Source of the DNA: Streptomyces sp. 6-11-2
GTDB lineage: Bacteria; Actinomycetota; Actinomycetes; Streptomycetales; Streptomycetaceae
Length of the DNA: 64,000 bases
Direction of reading: 5' to 3'
NCBI RefSeq assembly: GCF_006540305.1
Contig: NZ_BJOR01000001.1
Location: 5,208,001-5,272,000, forward strand
Below are positions 25,893 to 33,693 of the stretch, piece after piece. Each line of letters starts with the position of its first letter. Position 1 is the stretch's first letter. A program made the position numbers and the translations under genes. Under the pieces are notes generated by a model, which worked only from the letters and a program-made list of their open reading frames with translations, did no database searches and had not been told where the DNA came from.

Positions 25893-27062
25893 ATGCGCAC
25901 CCTCCTGATCACGGGCCCGGGCGGCAGCGGCCGTACGACCGTTTCCGCCGCCACCGCCCTGACCGCCGCCCGTGACGGCGTCGACACCCTCGTGCTCAGC
26001 GCCGACCGAACGGACTCCCTCGGCGCGGCGCTCGGGGTGCCGACGGGTGCGGAGCCGGTGCCCGTCGCGCCGCGGCTGACCGCCTGGCGCCCCGACGCGG
26101 CGGCCGGCTTCCGGGCCGACCTCACCGCCTTCCAGGACCGCGCGGGCAACGTACTGGACCTTCTCGGGGCCTCCCGCCTGGACACCGAGGAGGTCACGCC
26201 GCTGCCGGGCGCCGAGGAACTCGCCCTGCTGCGCGCGCTGCGCGACGCGGCCCTGTCGGAGCGGTTCGAACTGCTGGTCGTCGACCTGCCCCCGGCGCCG
26301 CAGGCACTCGCCCTGCTCGCGCTGCCCGAGGAACTGCGCCGCTATCTGCGCCGGCTGCTCCCGCCCGAGCGGCAGGCGGCCCGCGCCCTGCGGCCGGTGC
26401 TCGGCCGCCTCGCCGGTGTCCCCATGCCGGCCGAGTGGCTGTACGAGACGGCGGCACGCTGGGACGTCGAACTCGCCGCCGTGGCCGCGGTCCTCGCCGA
26501 CCGCGCCACCCGCGTACGCCTGGTCGCCGAGCCCGGCCCGGCCGGCGCCGACGCCGTCCGCAGCGCCGCCCTGGGCCTGGCCGTGCGCGGACTGGCCGTG
26601 GAGTGCCTGGTCGCCGGCCGGGTCCTGCCGGAGGCCGCCGCGGACTCCTGGCTGGCCGGTCCGGTCGCACAGCAGCGCAAGACCCTCGACGAGTGGCGGG
26701 AGACGTACGCCGTCCATCCGGCCGCCCACCTGGGGCGGGACCCGCGCGGCCTGGACGATCTCGCCGCCCTCGCCGTGCCCGGCGCGAACCCGGCGAGCGC
26801 GCCGGTCGAGTGGCCCGTGACCGACCGGCTCACCGAGGACGGGGTCCTCGTGTGGCACATCCCGCTGCCCGGCGCCATACGCGAGGAACTGGACCTCATC
26901 CGGCTCGGCGACGAACTCGCGGTCACCGCCGGGCCGTTCCGCCGTGTCGTACCGCTGCCCTCGGCCCTGCGCCGGTGCACCGTCGACGGGGCCGCCCTGC
27001 GCGACGGCGAGCTGCGGATCCGGTTCGCGCCGGACCCCGCGCTGTGGCCCCGCGAGAGATGA
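25893..27062 (+). CDS. ArsA/GET3-like P-loop ATPase
   Basis: 389 residues of the SIMIBI ATPase class. Walker A GPGGSGRTT (about 8-16, deviant form) begins right at the N-terminus; LVLSADRTDSLGAALG is the A-loop/switch I, and LLVVDLPPAP the switch II/Walker B Asp. The C-terminus carries a small b-domain (LVWHIPLPGA...ELRIRFAPDP), like the a-crystallin-like domain of actinobacterial ArsA homologues. There are no arsenic genes nearby, so arsenite export is unlikely. ATG 25893 stands 8 nt behind TACCGT (25879-25884), suggesting leaderless translation. Probable partner: the SRPBCC protein. Confidence 0.85.
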   Translation: MRTLLITGPGGSGRTTVSAATALTAARDGVDTLVLSADRTDSLGAALGVPTGAEPVPVAPRLTAWRPDAAAGFRADLTAFQDRAGNVLDLLGASRLDTEEVTPLPGAEELALLRALRDAALSERFELLVVDLPPAPQALALLALPEELRRYLRRLLPPERQAARALRPVLGRLAGVPMPAEWLYETAARWDVELAAVAAVLADRATRVRLVAEPGPAGADAVRSAALGLAVRGLAVECLVAGRVLPEAAADSWLAGPVAQQRKTLDEWRETYAVHPAAHLGRDPRGLDDLAALAVPGANPASAPVEWPVTDRLTEDGVLVWHIPLPGAIREELDLIRLGDELAVTAGPFRRVVPLPSALRRCTVDGAALRDGELRIRFAPDPALWPRER

Positions 27063-27119
27063 ACCGCGTACCCCCGTTCGGGTAACGTCGTAGGGACGAA
27101 CCGTAGTCAGGAGTCCGCC

Positions 27120-27701
27120 ATGAGCGAAGAGCGCCCACCGTCCGACGCCGCTCGGGACGACGCCGCTCAGGAGGAGCCCGGCGGCCGTGGGGACACCCCC
27201 CGTTCGAGCGAAGCCGAGAAGCCGGGGGAGCGGCGCGCCACGGACGCCGACGCCTGGTCCACGGCCTGTGCCGAGGACCTCGCCGCGGAGCAGGCCCGCC
27301 GCCGCGAGCGGTACGGCCCGCCGCCGGGCTCGGCCGCCGAGGAACTGCGCAAGTTCGTCGACACCGTCGCCGACAGGCTGTCGTCGCTCCAGGCACCGCT
27401 GCTCGGCGCGCTCGCCGGACCCGCTGCCGAGCAGGTGGTGCGGCAGATGGTCCAGCAGGCCAAGGCGGCCGTCGAGCCGGTCGTGGAGCGCAACCCCGAG
27501 GTCTTCGAACATCTGGCGGCGGCCGGCGGCGAACTCCTCGCCGCGTACCGCTCGGCCGTCGAGTCCCAGGAGCACCGCTGGACGTCGTCAGGCACGGGCG
27601 GGTCCCCGCGGGACGAACCCGGCGAGCCGGACACCGGCTCCGACGACCGCCGCGACCCCGGTGAGGGCACCGGCGGCGGCGAGCGCATCGACTTGGACTG
27701 A
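27120..27701 (+). CDS. DUF5304-family protein
   Basis: 193 residues, acidic, with no membrane segment. The N-terminal 45 residues are low-complexity and include a palindromic repeat insertion (27188-27230). The conserved core ATACAEDLAAEQARR (seen here as STACAEDLAAEQARRR), ELRKFVDTVADRLSSLQAPLLG and VVRQMVQQAKAAVEPVVERNPEVFEHLAAAGGELLAAYRS is helical; the tail is disordered and acidic. It directly precedes glkA in the same direction, as in S. coelicolor, where the gene ahead of glkA has been linked to glucose kinase expression. ATG 27120 with GGAG. Molecular role unknown. Confidence 0.85.
   Translation: MSEERPPSDAARDDAAQEEPGGRGDTPRSSEAEKPGERRATDADAWSTACAEDLAAEQARRRERYGPPPGSAAEELRKFVDTVADRLSSLQAPLLGALAGPAAEQVVRQMVQQAKAAVEPVVERNPEVFEHLAAAGGELLAAYRSAVESQEHRWTSSGTGGSPRDEPGEPDTGSDDRRDPGEGTGGGERIDLD
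27188..27230. repeat. Palindromic Streptomyces element inside the DUF5304 gene
   Basis: About 43 bases with the core CCCCCGTTCGAGCGAAGCC followed by GAGAAG and closing GGGGGAG, able to fold as GGGGACACCCCCC...GGGGGAG. It is nearly the same as the element in moxR (63733-63774), and codes for a stretch (GDTPRSSEAEKPGE) in the non-conserved N-terminus. Confidence 0.7.
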
Positions 27702-27802
27702 CCGGCCGGACGACTTGGATCAGCGTCCGGACGACGCGAATCCGACGGCAGGGCCTCGGGTACGGTTGGCCGTAGCGGGGCTCGACCGGAACTGAGGGAT
27801 TC

Positions 27803-28756
27803 ATGGGACTCACCATCGGCGTCGACATCGGCGGCACGAAGATCGCGGCCGGCGTGGTCGACGAGGAAGGCAACATCCTCTCGACCTTCAAGGTGCCGAC
27901 CCCCAGTACGCCCGAGGCCATCGTGGACGCCATCGCCTCGGCGGTGGAGGGCGCACGCGCGGGGCACGAGATCGTCGGTGTGGGCATCGGCGCCGCCGGA
28001 TACGTCAACCGGCAGCGCTCCACGGTCTACTTCGCGCCCAACATCGACTGGCGCAACGAGCCGCTGAAGGAGGAGGTCGAGGCGCGCGTCGGCCTGCCGG
28101 TCGTCGTGGAGAACGACGCCAACGCCGCGGCCTGGGGCGAGTACAAGTTCGGCGCCGGCAAGGGCCACCGCAACGTCATCTGCATCACGCTCGGCACCGG
28201 CCTGGGCGGCGGCATCGTCATCGGCAACAAGCTGCGCCGCGGCCACTTCGGCGTGGCCGCCGAGTTCGGCCACATCCGGATGGTCCCGGACGGCCTGCTG
28301 TGCGGCTGCGGCTCGCAGGGCTGCTGGGAGCAGTACGCCTCCGGACGCGCCCTGGTGCGGTACGCCAAGCAGCGCGCCAACGCCGCCCCCGAGAGCGCGG
28401 AGGTGCTGCTCGCCCTCGGTGACGGCACCCCCGACGGCATCGAGGGCAAGCACATCTCCATGGCCGCCCGCCAGGGCTGTCCGGTGGCCGTCGACTCCTA
28501 CCGTGAGCTGGCGCGCTGGGTGGGCGCCGGCCTGGCCGACCTGGCCTCGCTGTTCGACCCGTCCGCGTTCATCGTCGGCGGCGGTCTCTCCGACGAGGGC
28601 GAGCTGGTCCTGGATCCGATCCGCAAGTCCTACAAGCGCTGGCTGGTCGGCGGCAACTGGCGCCCGGTCGCCGACGTCCTCGCCGCCCAGCTCGGCAACG
28701 AGGCAGGTCTGGTGGGCGCCGCGGACCTCGCCCGGGAGCCCGACCCGATCATGTAA
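27803..28756 (+). CDS. glkA: ROK-family ATP-dependent glucokinase
   Basis: 317 residues. N-terminal phosphate-binding DIGGTKIAAG, sugar-site ENDANAAAWGEYKFGAG with the catalytic Asp, LGTGLGGG, and the ROK zinc motif CGCGSQGCWEQ are complete. It phosphorylates glucose and in S. coelicolor is the central mediator of glucose repression. ATG 27803 has TGAGGGA before it, and TACGGT at 27761-27766 may be its own promoter in addition to read-through from the DUF5304 gene. A hairpin terminator follows. Confidence 0.96.
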   Translation: MGLTIGVDIGGTKIAAGVVDEEGNILSTFKVPTPSTPEAIVDAIASAVEGARAGHEIVGVGIGAAGYVNRQRSTVYFAPNIDWRNEPLKEEVEARVGLPVVVENDANAAAWGEYKFGAGKGHRNVICITLGTGLGGGIVIGNKLRRGHFGVAAEFGHIRMVPDGLLCGCGSQGCWEQYASGRALVRYAKQRANAAPESAEVLLALGDGTPDGIEGKHISMAARQGCPVAVDSYRELARWVGAGLADLASLFDPSAFIVGGGLSDEGELVLDPIRKSYKRWLVGGNWRPVADVLAAQLGNEAGLVGAADLAREPDPIM

Positions 28757-28776
28757 TGCCGGTCGCACCCCGAGCG

Positions 28777-28812
28777 CGCCCACCGTCCCCGTCCGGCCGG
28801 GACCGGTGGGCG
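28777..28812 (+). terminator. Hairpin terminator after glkA
   Basis: Stem CGCCCACC / GGTGGGCG extended by GTCCC / GGGAC with a one-base bulge; no U-run. Confidence 0.65.
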
Positions 28813-28856
28813 TCGCCGTACCCGCTCCGACACGGCCGCGGCGTATGTTGATCGTC

Positions 28857-29603
28857 ATGCTGCTGCCCAACTCCCGTACGGAGCCCGATGGTTCCGCCGT
28901 CATCCGCGTCCTGAGCCACAACATCCGGTCGATGCGGGACGACACCGAGGCGCTGGCCCGGGTGATCCGCGCCTGTGCGCCCGATCTCGTCCTCGTGCAG
29001 GAGGCGCCGCGCTTCTTCCGCTGGCGCAAGAAGCTGGCCCGGCTCGCGGCGGCCGCCGACCTGGTCATCCTCACCGGCGGCGCGACGGCCGCGGGCCCGG
29101 CGATCCTCTGCTCGCTCCGGGCCGTCGTGGAGCGCACCGAGGACGTACTGCTGCCGCTCACCCCCGGACTGCACCGGCGGGGCCTCGCGACGGCGGTCGT
29201 CCGGTTCGGGGGCGCCCGGCTCGGCGTCGTCAGCTGCCACCTCTCGCTCGACGCGGACGAGCGGTACGAGCAGGCCGGTGTGCTTTTGGACCGGCTGGCG
29301 GGGATGGGTGTGGAACACGCGGTGGCGGGCGGCGACCTCAACGAGCGGCCGGACGGGCCGGCGTTCCGGCGGCTGGCCGGCTCGCTCCAGGACGGCTGGG
29401 CCACCGCCCCCTGGGGCGCGGAGGACACCTGGACGTCCGCCGATCCGCACCGGCGCATCGACGCGGTCTTCGCCACCCGCGGCGTCGAGGTCCTCGGCTG
29501 CGGGGTGCCCCTCGGCCGGCCCGGCGTGACGGAGGCGGACCTGAGGGCGGCCACGGACCACCTGCCGGTGCTGGCCGCCCTCAGGGTCCCGGCGCTTGCC
29601 TAG
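28857..29603 (+). CDS. Endonuclease/exonuclease/phosphatase family protein
   Basis: 248 residues of the EEP fold: RVLSHNIRSMRDD (Asn), VLVQEAPRFF (metal Glu), VSCHLSLDADERYEQ, AGGDLNERPDG (catalytic Asp-x-Asn), and ATDHLPVLA (final Asp-His pair). All catalytic positions are present, so it should be an active phosphodiesterase or nuclease. No signal peptide. ATG 28857 is 7 nt after TATGTT (28844-28849); ATG 28845 is too close to that -10. Its last codon merges with a MITE-like element: the TAG stop (29601-29603) overlaps the element's first two bases. Confidence 0.88.
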   Translation: MLLPNSRTEPDGSAVIRVLSHNIRSMRDDTEALARVIRACAPDLVLVQEAPRFFRWRKKLARLAAAADLVILTGGATAAGPAILCSLRAVVERTEDVLLPLTPGLHRRGLATAVVRFGGARLGVVSCHLSLDADERYEQAGVLLDRLAGMGVEHAVAGGDLNERPDGPAFRRLAGSLQDGWATAPWGAEDTWTSADPHRRIDAVFATRGVEVLGCGVPLGRPGVTEADLRAATDHLPVLAALRVPALA

Positions 29604-29826
29604 TGCTGTGACCGGAAGGGTTCACCGGCTCGCGACGCCCGGCACGGCACTCCCCCAGCCTTCGGCCGGGGGTACCCCCACGCCGCGTTGTCGCATCACC
29701 CGAGTACATCCAGTACGCGGGCAATGCTCCGCCTTGCGATGCTCCCCCACTGCCTGAAGGGCGTGGGAGGTGCCCCCAGCACCGGACGCCGCGAGCTTCC
29801 CGGCAAACCTTCCCGGTCACAGCACT
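29602..29826. mobile_element. MITE-like non-coding element with terminal inverted repeats
   Basis: 225 bases bounded by AGTGCTGTGACCGG at the left and its complement CCGGTCACAGCACT at the right. The inverted similarity continues inward with small gaps for about 45 bases (AAGGGTTCACCGG...CTCGCGACGCCCGG versus AAGGTTTGCCGG...CTCGCGGCGTCCGG). Inside lie two GGGGGTACCCCC-type palindromes (29650-29681, 29741-29780) around an AT-richer core. It has no ORF, so any movement would need a transposase from elsewhere. It fills the space between the phosphatase gene and the gene ending at 29907. Confidence 0.75.
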
Positions 29827-29843
29827 GGTGCTGTGACCGGAAG
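29826..29843 (+). repeat. Extra partial copy of the MITE terminal repeat
   Basis: TGGTGCTGTGACCGGAAG repeats the left terminus in direct orientation immediately after the right end, so the junction GGTCACAGCACTGGTGCTGTGACC is a near-perfect palindrome. It may be the remains of a second element. Confidence 0.7.
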
Positions 29844-29906
29844 CCGGCTGCAGGACCGGGGTCCGGTGCGCGGGGCCGACGTCCGGTCGGCCGGTCGGCC
29901 CCGGGC

Positions 29907-30668
29907 TCAGACCACCGCCCCGCGGCCCGGGTCGTCCTCGTCGTCGTCGCCCGGCTTCATACGCATCACCAGCGTCGCGAAGCCGCCCAGGAAGCCGCCG
30001 ATGCCGAGTATGGTCAGCCACCACGTCATGTCCCAGCCGAGCAGGACGGCCAGCAGGAGCAGGACGGGCCCGCCGATCACCGCGAGCCAGGCGAACTTCG
30101 CGGTCGGGTCGGCGGACGGCAGCGGGGGCGGCTCCGGCGGGACGAAGTGGCCCTCGTCGCCCTCCTCGAAGTCTTCGTCGGACGGTTCGGCGAGCGAGTA
30201 GTCGCGCGGCCCCGCACCGGACTTTCCGACACCGGGAGCGAAGGACACCGAGCTGCCCAGCCGGCCGGACGGGCCCTCCGTGCTCCCCCCGCCCTCGCCG
30301 TTCTTGCCGCTCTCGTCGTTCGTGTCGCCCTGGGCGTCCTCGGCCCTGCCGTCCTTCCTCTCCTTCCACAGCTTCTCGTCGGGCGTCCCGGGGTCCGGCG
30401 GCAGCGCCAGGTCCTCGATCGGCCGGAACGGCCTGGAGCCCGGCGGGTCCGGCGGCTCCGCGCCGTACCCGGCGACGATCGCCGCCCACGCGGCCGCCTC
30501 GTCGAAGGCGACGCCTTCCTTCCCGGCGGGCACACCGGGCTCGGCGCGCTGCTCGGTCGGCCCGACGGCATCCGCCGGCCCGACGGGGCCGGCCGGCGTG
30601 ACCGGTTCGGCCGGTTCCACCGGCTCGCGGCCGTCGAGGTCCTCGCGGTCGGAGTCGTGCTCAGCCAC
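29907..30668 (-). CDS. Acidic protein with C-terminal membrane hairpin
   Basis: 253 residues. The first ~180 are Pro/Glu/Asp-rich and look disordered, with a short conserved-looking segment FDEAAAWAAIVAGYGAEPPDP; two adjacent helices follow (about 192-212 and 215-235, AWLAVIGGPVLLLLAVLLG and WLTILGIGGFLGGFATLVMRM), and an acidic tail DDDEDDPGRG. GTG 30668 has AAGGAAGGGAC before it and overlaps the end of the esterase gene by 8 bases, so they are one operon. I do not recognise a function; orthologues are common in streptomycetes. Confidence 0.78.
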   Translation of the reverse strand: MAEHDSDREDLDGREPVEPAEPVTPAGPVGPADAVGPTEQRAEPGVPAGKEGVAFDEAAAWAAIVAGYGAEPPDPPGSRPFRPIEDLALPPDPGTPDEKLWKERKDGRAEDAQGDTNDESGKNGEGGGSTEGPSGRLGSSVSFAPGVGKSGAGPRDYSLAEPSDEDFEEGDEGHFVPPEPPPLPSADPTAKFAWLAVIGGPVLLLLAVLLGWDMTWWLTILGIGGFLGGFATLVMRMKPGDDDEDDPGRGAVV

Positions 30669-31440
30669 CTGCGGTCGTCCCTTCCTTGCCGACACTGGGT
30701 GCGAGCCGGCCGATGAAGGCGTAGCTCTCATCGAAGATCCGGTCCGCGTCGTGGTCCAACGTCGCGACGTGGTAGCTGTGTTCCAGCAGGACCTCCGTGA
30801 CGTCCGTGGAGGAGACCCGGCCGAGGATCCGGGCCGAGTCGACCGGCGGCACCACGTGGTCCTGCGGGCTGCGCAGAAGCAGCAGCGGCTGGGTGACCTG
30901 CGGCAGCTCGCCGTCGACCATCCGGAAGAAGTTCCTGAGCGAGTGCGCGGCGTGCAGCGGCACCCGGTCGTACCCCAGCTCGGCGGCGCCCTCCAGCGCG
31001 ATGTCGCTCGCGATGCCCTTCGTGGTCCGTACGACATGGCGGGCCACCGGCAGGGCGTACGCGGACAGTCCGTGCACCTTGTTGGCCGGGTTGACGACCA
31101 CGACGCCCGCGAGCGCGTCCCCGTGCCGGGCGGCCAGCCGCAGCGCCAGCGCGCCGCCCATGGACAGTCCGGCCACGAACACCCGCGTGCAGGACTCGCG
31201 CAGGACACGCAGCTCGCGGTCCACCTCCGCGTACCAGTCCGGCCAGCCCGTGAGCTGCATGTCCTCCCAGCGCGTGCCGTGCCCGGGCAGCAGCGGGAGC
31301 GAGACGGTCAGACCGCGCTCGGCGAGGTACCGCCCCCAGGGGCGCAGGGACTGGGGGGAACCGGTGAAGCCGTGGCAGAGGAGGACGCCGACCTCCCCGC
31401 CCTCGTGGCGGAACGGCTCGGCTCCGGGGAGCACCGGCAC
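30661..31440 (-). CDS. Alpha/beta hydrolase (carboxylesterase/monoacylglycerol lipase-type)
   Basis: 259 residues. Oxyanion segment LLCHGFTGSPQSLRPWG, nucleophile elbow AGLSMGGALAL, Asp in RSPQDHVVPP and His in LEHSYHVATLDHD form the full catalytic triad of the Est30-type cytosolic carboxylesterases. GTG 31440 has GGAGAG nine bases upstream. It is ahead of the membrane-hairpin gene and diverges from the PlsC-like acyltransferase. A RecA-NDp-like promoter lies at 31497-31476 with its predicted start about 30 bases ahead of the start codon, so induction by DNA damage is possible. Confidence 0.9.
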   Translation of the reverse strand: MPVLPGAEPFRHEGGEVGVLLCHGFTGSPQSLRPWGRYLAERGLTVSLPLLPGHGTRWEDMQLTGWPDWYAEVDRELRVLRESCTRVFVAGLSMGGALALRLAARHGDALAGVVVVNPANKVHGLSAYALPVARHVVRTTKGIASDIALEGAAELGYDRVPLHAAHSLRNFFRMVDGELPQVTQPLLLLRSPQDHVVPPVDSARILGRVSSTDVTEVLLEHSYHVATLDHDADRIFDESYAFIGRLAPSVGKEGTTAGG

Positions 31441-31475
31441 GTTGCTCTCCTGTGGTCGTCGATTGCAGGTACTTC

Positions 31476-31497
31476 ACCGTACGCGACCGCACTGACA
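31476..31497 (-). promoter_or_regulatory. RecA-NDp-like (PafBC-type) promoter of the esterase operon
   Basis: On the minus strand TGTCAGTG (31497-31490), 8 bases, TACGGT (31481-31476). The established actinobacterial damage promoter is TTGTCAGTGGC-N6-TAGGGT, that is TGTCAGTG-N8-TANNNT; this fits with the exact spacing. Transcription would begin near 31469. Confidence 0.65.
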
Positions 31498-31571
31498 CCG
31501 ACCAGGGCCGTCGGTCCCACGGGTCGTACCCGGCGGTATCGTCTGATCGACACACACAGGAAGGCACTCGG

Positions 31572-32381
31572 TTGTTCTACGGCACGATGAAGGTCGCCAT
31601 CGGGGGGCCGCTGAAGCTCGCCTTCCGGCCCTGGGTGGAAGGCATGGAGAACATCCCGGCCGAGGGCCCCGCCATACTGGCGAGCAATCACCTGTCCTTC
31701 TCGGACTCCTTCTTCCTGCCTTCGGTGCTCCACCGCAAGGTCACCTTCATCGCCAAGGCCGAGTACTTCACCACGCCGGGCGTGAAGGGCCGGCTGACGG
31801 CCGCGTTCTTCAAGGGCGTGGGCCAGCTGCCCGTGGACCGCTCCGGGTCGCGCGGCGCGGGTGAGGCGGCGGTGAAGAGCGGCATAGAGGTGCTGGAGCG
31901 AGGCGAGCTGTTCGGCATCTACCCGGAGGGCACCCGTTCGCCCGACGGCCGCCTCTACCGAGGCAAGCCGGGCGGCCTGGCCCGCGTCGCCCTGGCCACC
32001 GGAGCGCCCGTCATCCCGGTCGCCATGATCGACACGGAGAAGATCCAGCCTCCCGGGAAGGTCGTGCCCAAGCTGATGCGCCCGGGCATACGCATCGGCA
32101 AGCCGCTGGACTTCAGCCGCTACCGGGGCCTCGCGCACGACCGTTTCGTGCTGCGGGCGGTGACGGACGAGGTCATGTACGAGATCATGAACCTTTCCGG
32201 CCAGGAGTACGTCGACATCTACGCGACCGCGGCCAAGCGGCAGATCGCGGAGGCGGCCAAGGCCGGGAAGGAAGCGGGGAAGGCGGCGGGAAAGACGGCC
32301 GACGAGGCCCGGAAGGCGGCGAAGGCGTCGCCCGGACCGGCCGGGACGGAAGAGGCCGAGAAGGAGAAGCAGGCGGAGTAG
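31572..32381 (+). CDS. 1-acyl-sn-glycerol-3-phosphate acyltransferase (PlsC-like)
   Basis: 269 residues. The acyltransferase motifs are NHLSFSDSFF (motif I, H-x4-D), FPEGTRS-type YPEGTRSPDG (motif III) and VIPVAMI (motif IV); GVGQLPVDRSGSRG is motif II. It acylates lysophosphatidate in phospholipid synthesis. The start TTG 31572 is preferred to ATG 31587 because AGGAAGG lies 8 bases before it. The last 50 residues are an Ala/Lys helical tail (AAKAGKEAGKAAGKTADEARKAA), probably a membrane-surface or DNA-like basic helix unusual for the family. Equivalent to mycobacterial Rv2182c. Confidence 0.92.
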   Translation: MFYGTMKVAIGGPLKLAFRPWVEGMENIPAEGPAILASNHLSFSDSFFLPSVLHRKVTFIAKAEYFTTPGVKGRLTAAFFKGVGQLPVDRSGSRGAGEAAVKSGIEVLERGELFGIYPEGTRSPDGRLYRGKPGGLARVALATGAPVIPVAMIDTEKIQPPGKVVPKLMRPGIRIGKPLDFSRYRGLAHDRFVLRAVTDEVMYEIMNLSGQEYVDIYATAAKRQIAEAAKAGKEAGKAAGKTADEARKAAKASPGPAGTEEAEKEKQAE

Positions 32382-32403
32382 GGCGAACCGCCAAGGGGGG
32401 GAC

Positions 32404-33693
32404 ATGCCGAAGCGGCAACGCGTGATGAGGATGTCGGTCGAGCAGCCGCTGTGGCGCGCGCTCGCCGGATACCGGGTGCTGACCATGCTCTACGCGGTCG
32501 GCCTGTTCACCACCGGCTACGGCCGGTTCCCGCGCCCCTGGGTCGCCATCGCCTACTACTGCGTGCTGTCCGTGTGGACCCTGGCCACGCTGCCCAAGGT
32601 CGCGAACGCCGCGAGCTGCACCAAGCGCTTCCTGGCCGCCGACCTCGCCCTGGCGCTGACCGGCATCCTCCTCACCCCCGTCGCCGACACCCAGGCGCGG
32701 ATCGCGGACGGCGGCCCGACCCTGCCGTCGATCTGGACCGCCGGCTCCGTCCTCGCCTTCGCCGTCAAGGGCGGCTGGCGCTGGGCCGCCTTCGCCTCCA
32801 CCGCGGTCGCCCTCGCCAACCTGGTCGAGCGCGGCGCCCCGGCCCGCGACACCGTGCACAACGTGATCCTGGTCTGGGTCGCCTCCATCGCCATCGGCTA
32901 CGTCGTCGAGGTCGCCCGCGCTTCCGAACGCACCCTCGCCCGCGCCCTGGAGATCGAGGCGGCCACCCGTGAACGGGAGCGCCTGGCCCGGGACATCCAC
33001 GACGGCGTGCTCCAGGTGCTGGCCATGGTGCAGCGGCGTGGCGCGGTCATCGGGGGCGAGGCCGCCGAACTGGGCCGGCTGGCGGGCGAGCAGGAGGTGG
33101 CGCTGCGCACCCTGGTCTCCGGCGGGCTGGTCCCGCTCCCCGGGGCGTCGAGGGACATGTCCGGAGACACGGCCGGGGGCGCGGTCGTCCGGACCGTCGA
33201 CGAGGACACGGACGACGCCGCCGACGGGCCCGTGGATCTGCGCGCGCTGCTCGCCCCGTACGCCGGCGCCCGGATCAGCCTCGCCGAACCGGGCGCCCCG
33301 GTGCTGCTGCGGCCCGCCGCCGCCCACGAGGTGGCCGCCGCCGTCGGGGCCGCCCTGGACAACGTCCGCCGGCACGCGGGCGAGGACGCGCGGGCCTGGA
33401 TCCTGGTCGAGGACGAGCCGGAGTCGGTGATCGTGACCGTGCGGGACGACGGTCCGGGCATCCCCGAGGGGCGGCTCGCCCAGGCCGAGGGCGAGGGCCG
33501 GCTCGGTGTGGCCCTGTCGATCCGGGGCCGGCTGCGCGACATCGGCGGCACCGCCGAGCTGATCTCGGTGCCTGGCCAGGGCACGGAGGTCGAACTGAAC
33601 GTGCCCAAGAACACGAACACCACGAACGACAGCGAGAACACGAAGAGCGCGAAGGGCGCGCCGTGGACACGGGGGAAGGCGGAGAGCCGATGA
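32404..33693 (+). CDS. macS: Sensor histidine kinase, NarX-type (probable MacS)
   Basis: 429 residues. An N-terminal membrane domain of four to five helices (about 20-170), a short linker, a HisKA_3 dimerisation helix with His199 in ERERLARDIHDGVLQVLAM, and an ATPase domain with the N-box ALDNVRRHAG and G-box DDGPGIPEG. The insert SRDMSGDTAGGAVVRTVDEDTDDAADG between them is low-complexity. Position immediately ahead of pfkA and after plsC matches the S. coelicolor MacRS locus, reported to affect morphology and actinorhodin. The stop overlaps the regulator's ATG. Kinase family is certain, the name is by synteny. Confidence 0.88.
   Translation: MPKRQRVMRMSVEQPLWRALAGYRVLTMLYAVGLFTTGYGRFPRPWVAIAYYCVLSVWTLATLPKVANAASCTKRFLAADLALALTGILLTPVADTQARIADGGPTLPSIWTAGSVLAFAVKGGWRWAAFASTAVALANLVERGAPARDTVHNVILVWVASIAIGYVVEVARASERTLARALEIEAATRERERLARDIHDGVLQVLAMVQRRGAVIGGEAAELGRLAGEQEVALRTLVSGGLVPLPGASRDMSGDTAGGAVVRTVDEDTDDAADGPVDLRALLAPYAGARISLAEPGAPVLLRPAAAHEVAAAVGAALDNVRRHAGEDARAWILVEDEPESVIVTVRDDGPGIPEGRLAQAEGEGRLGVALSIRGRLRDIGGTAELISVPGQGTEVELNVPKNTNTTNDSENTKSAKGAPWTRGKAESR

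Noticed and set aside
25893..27062. Arsenic-resistance pump ATPase
   Set aside because: No arsB, arsC or arsR nearby and the Walker A is deviant; a chaperone-like role is more likely.
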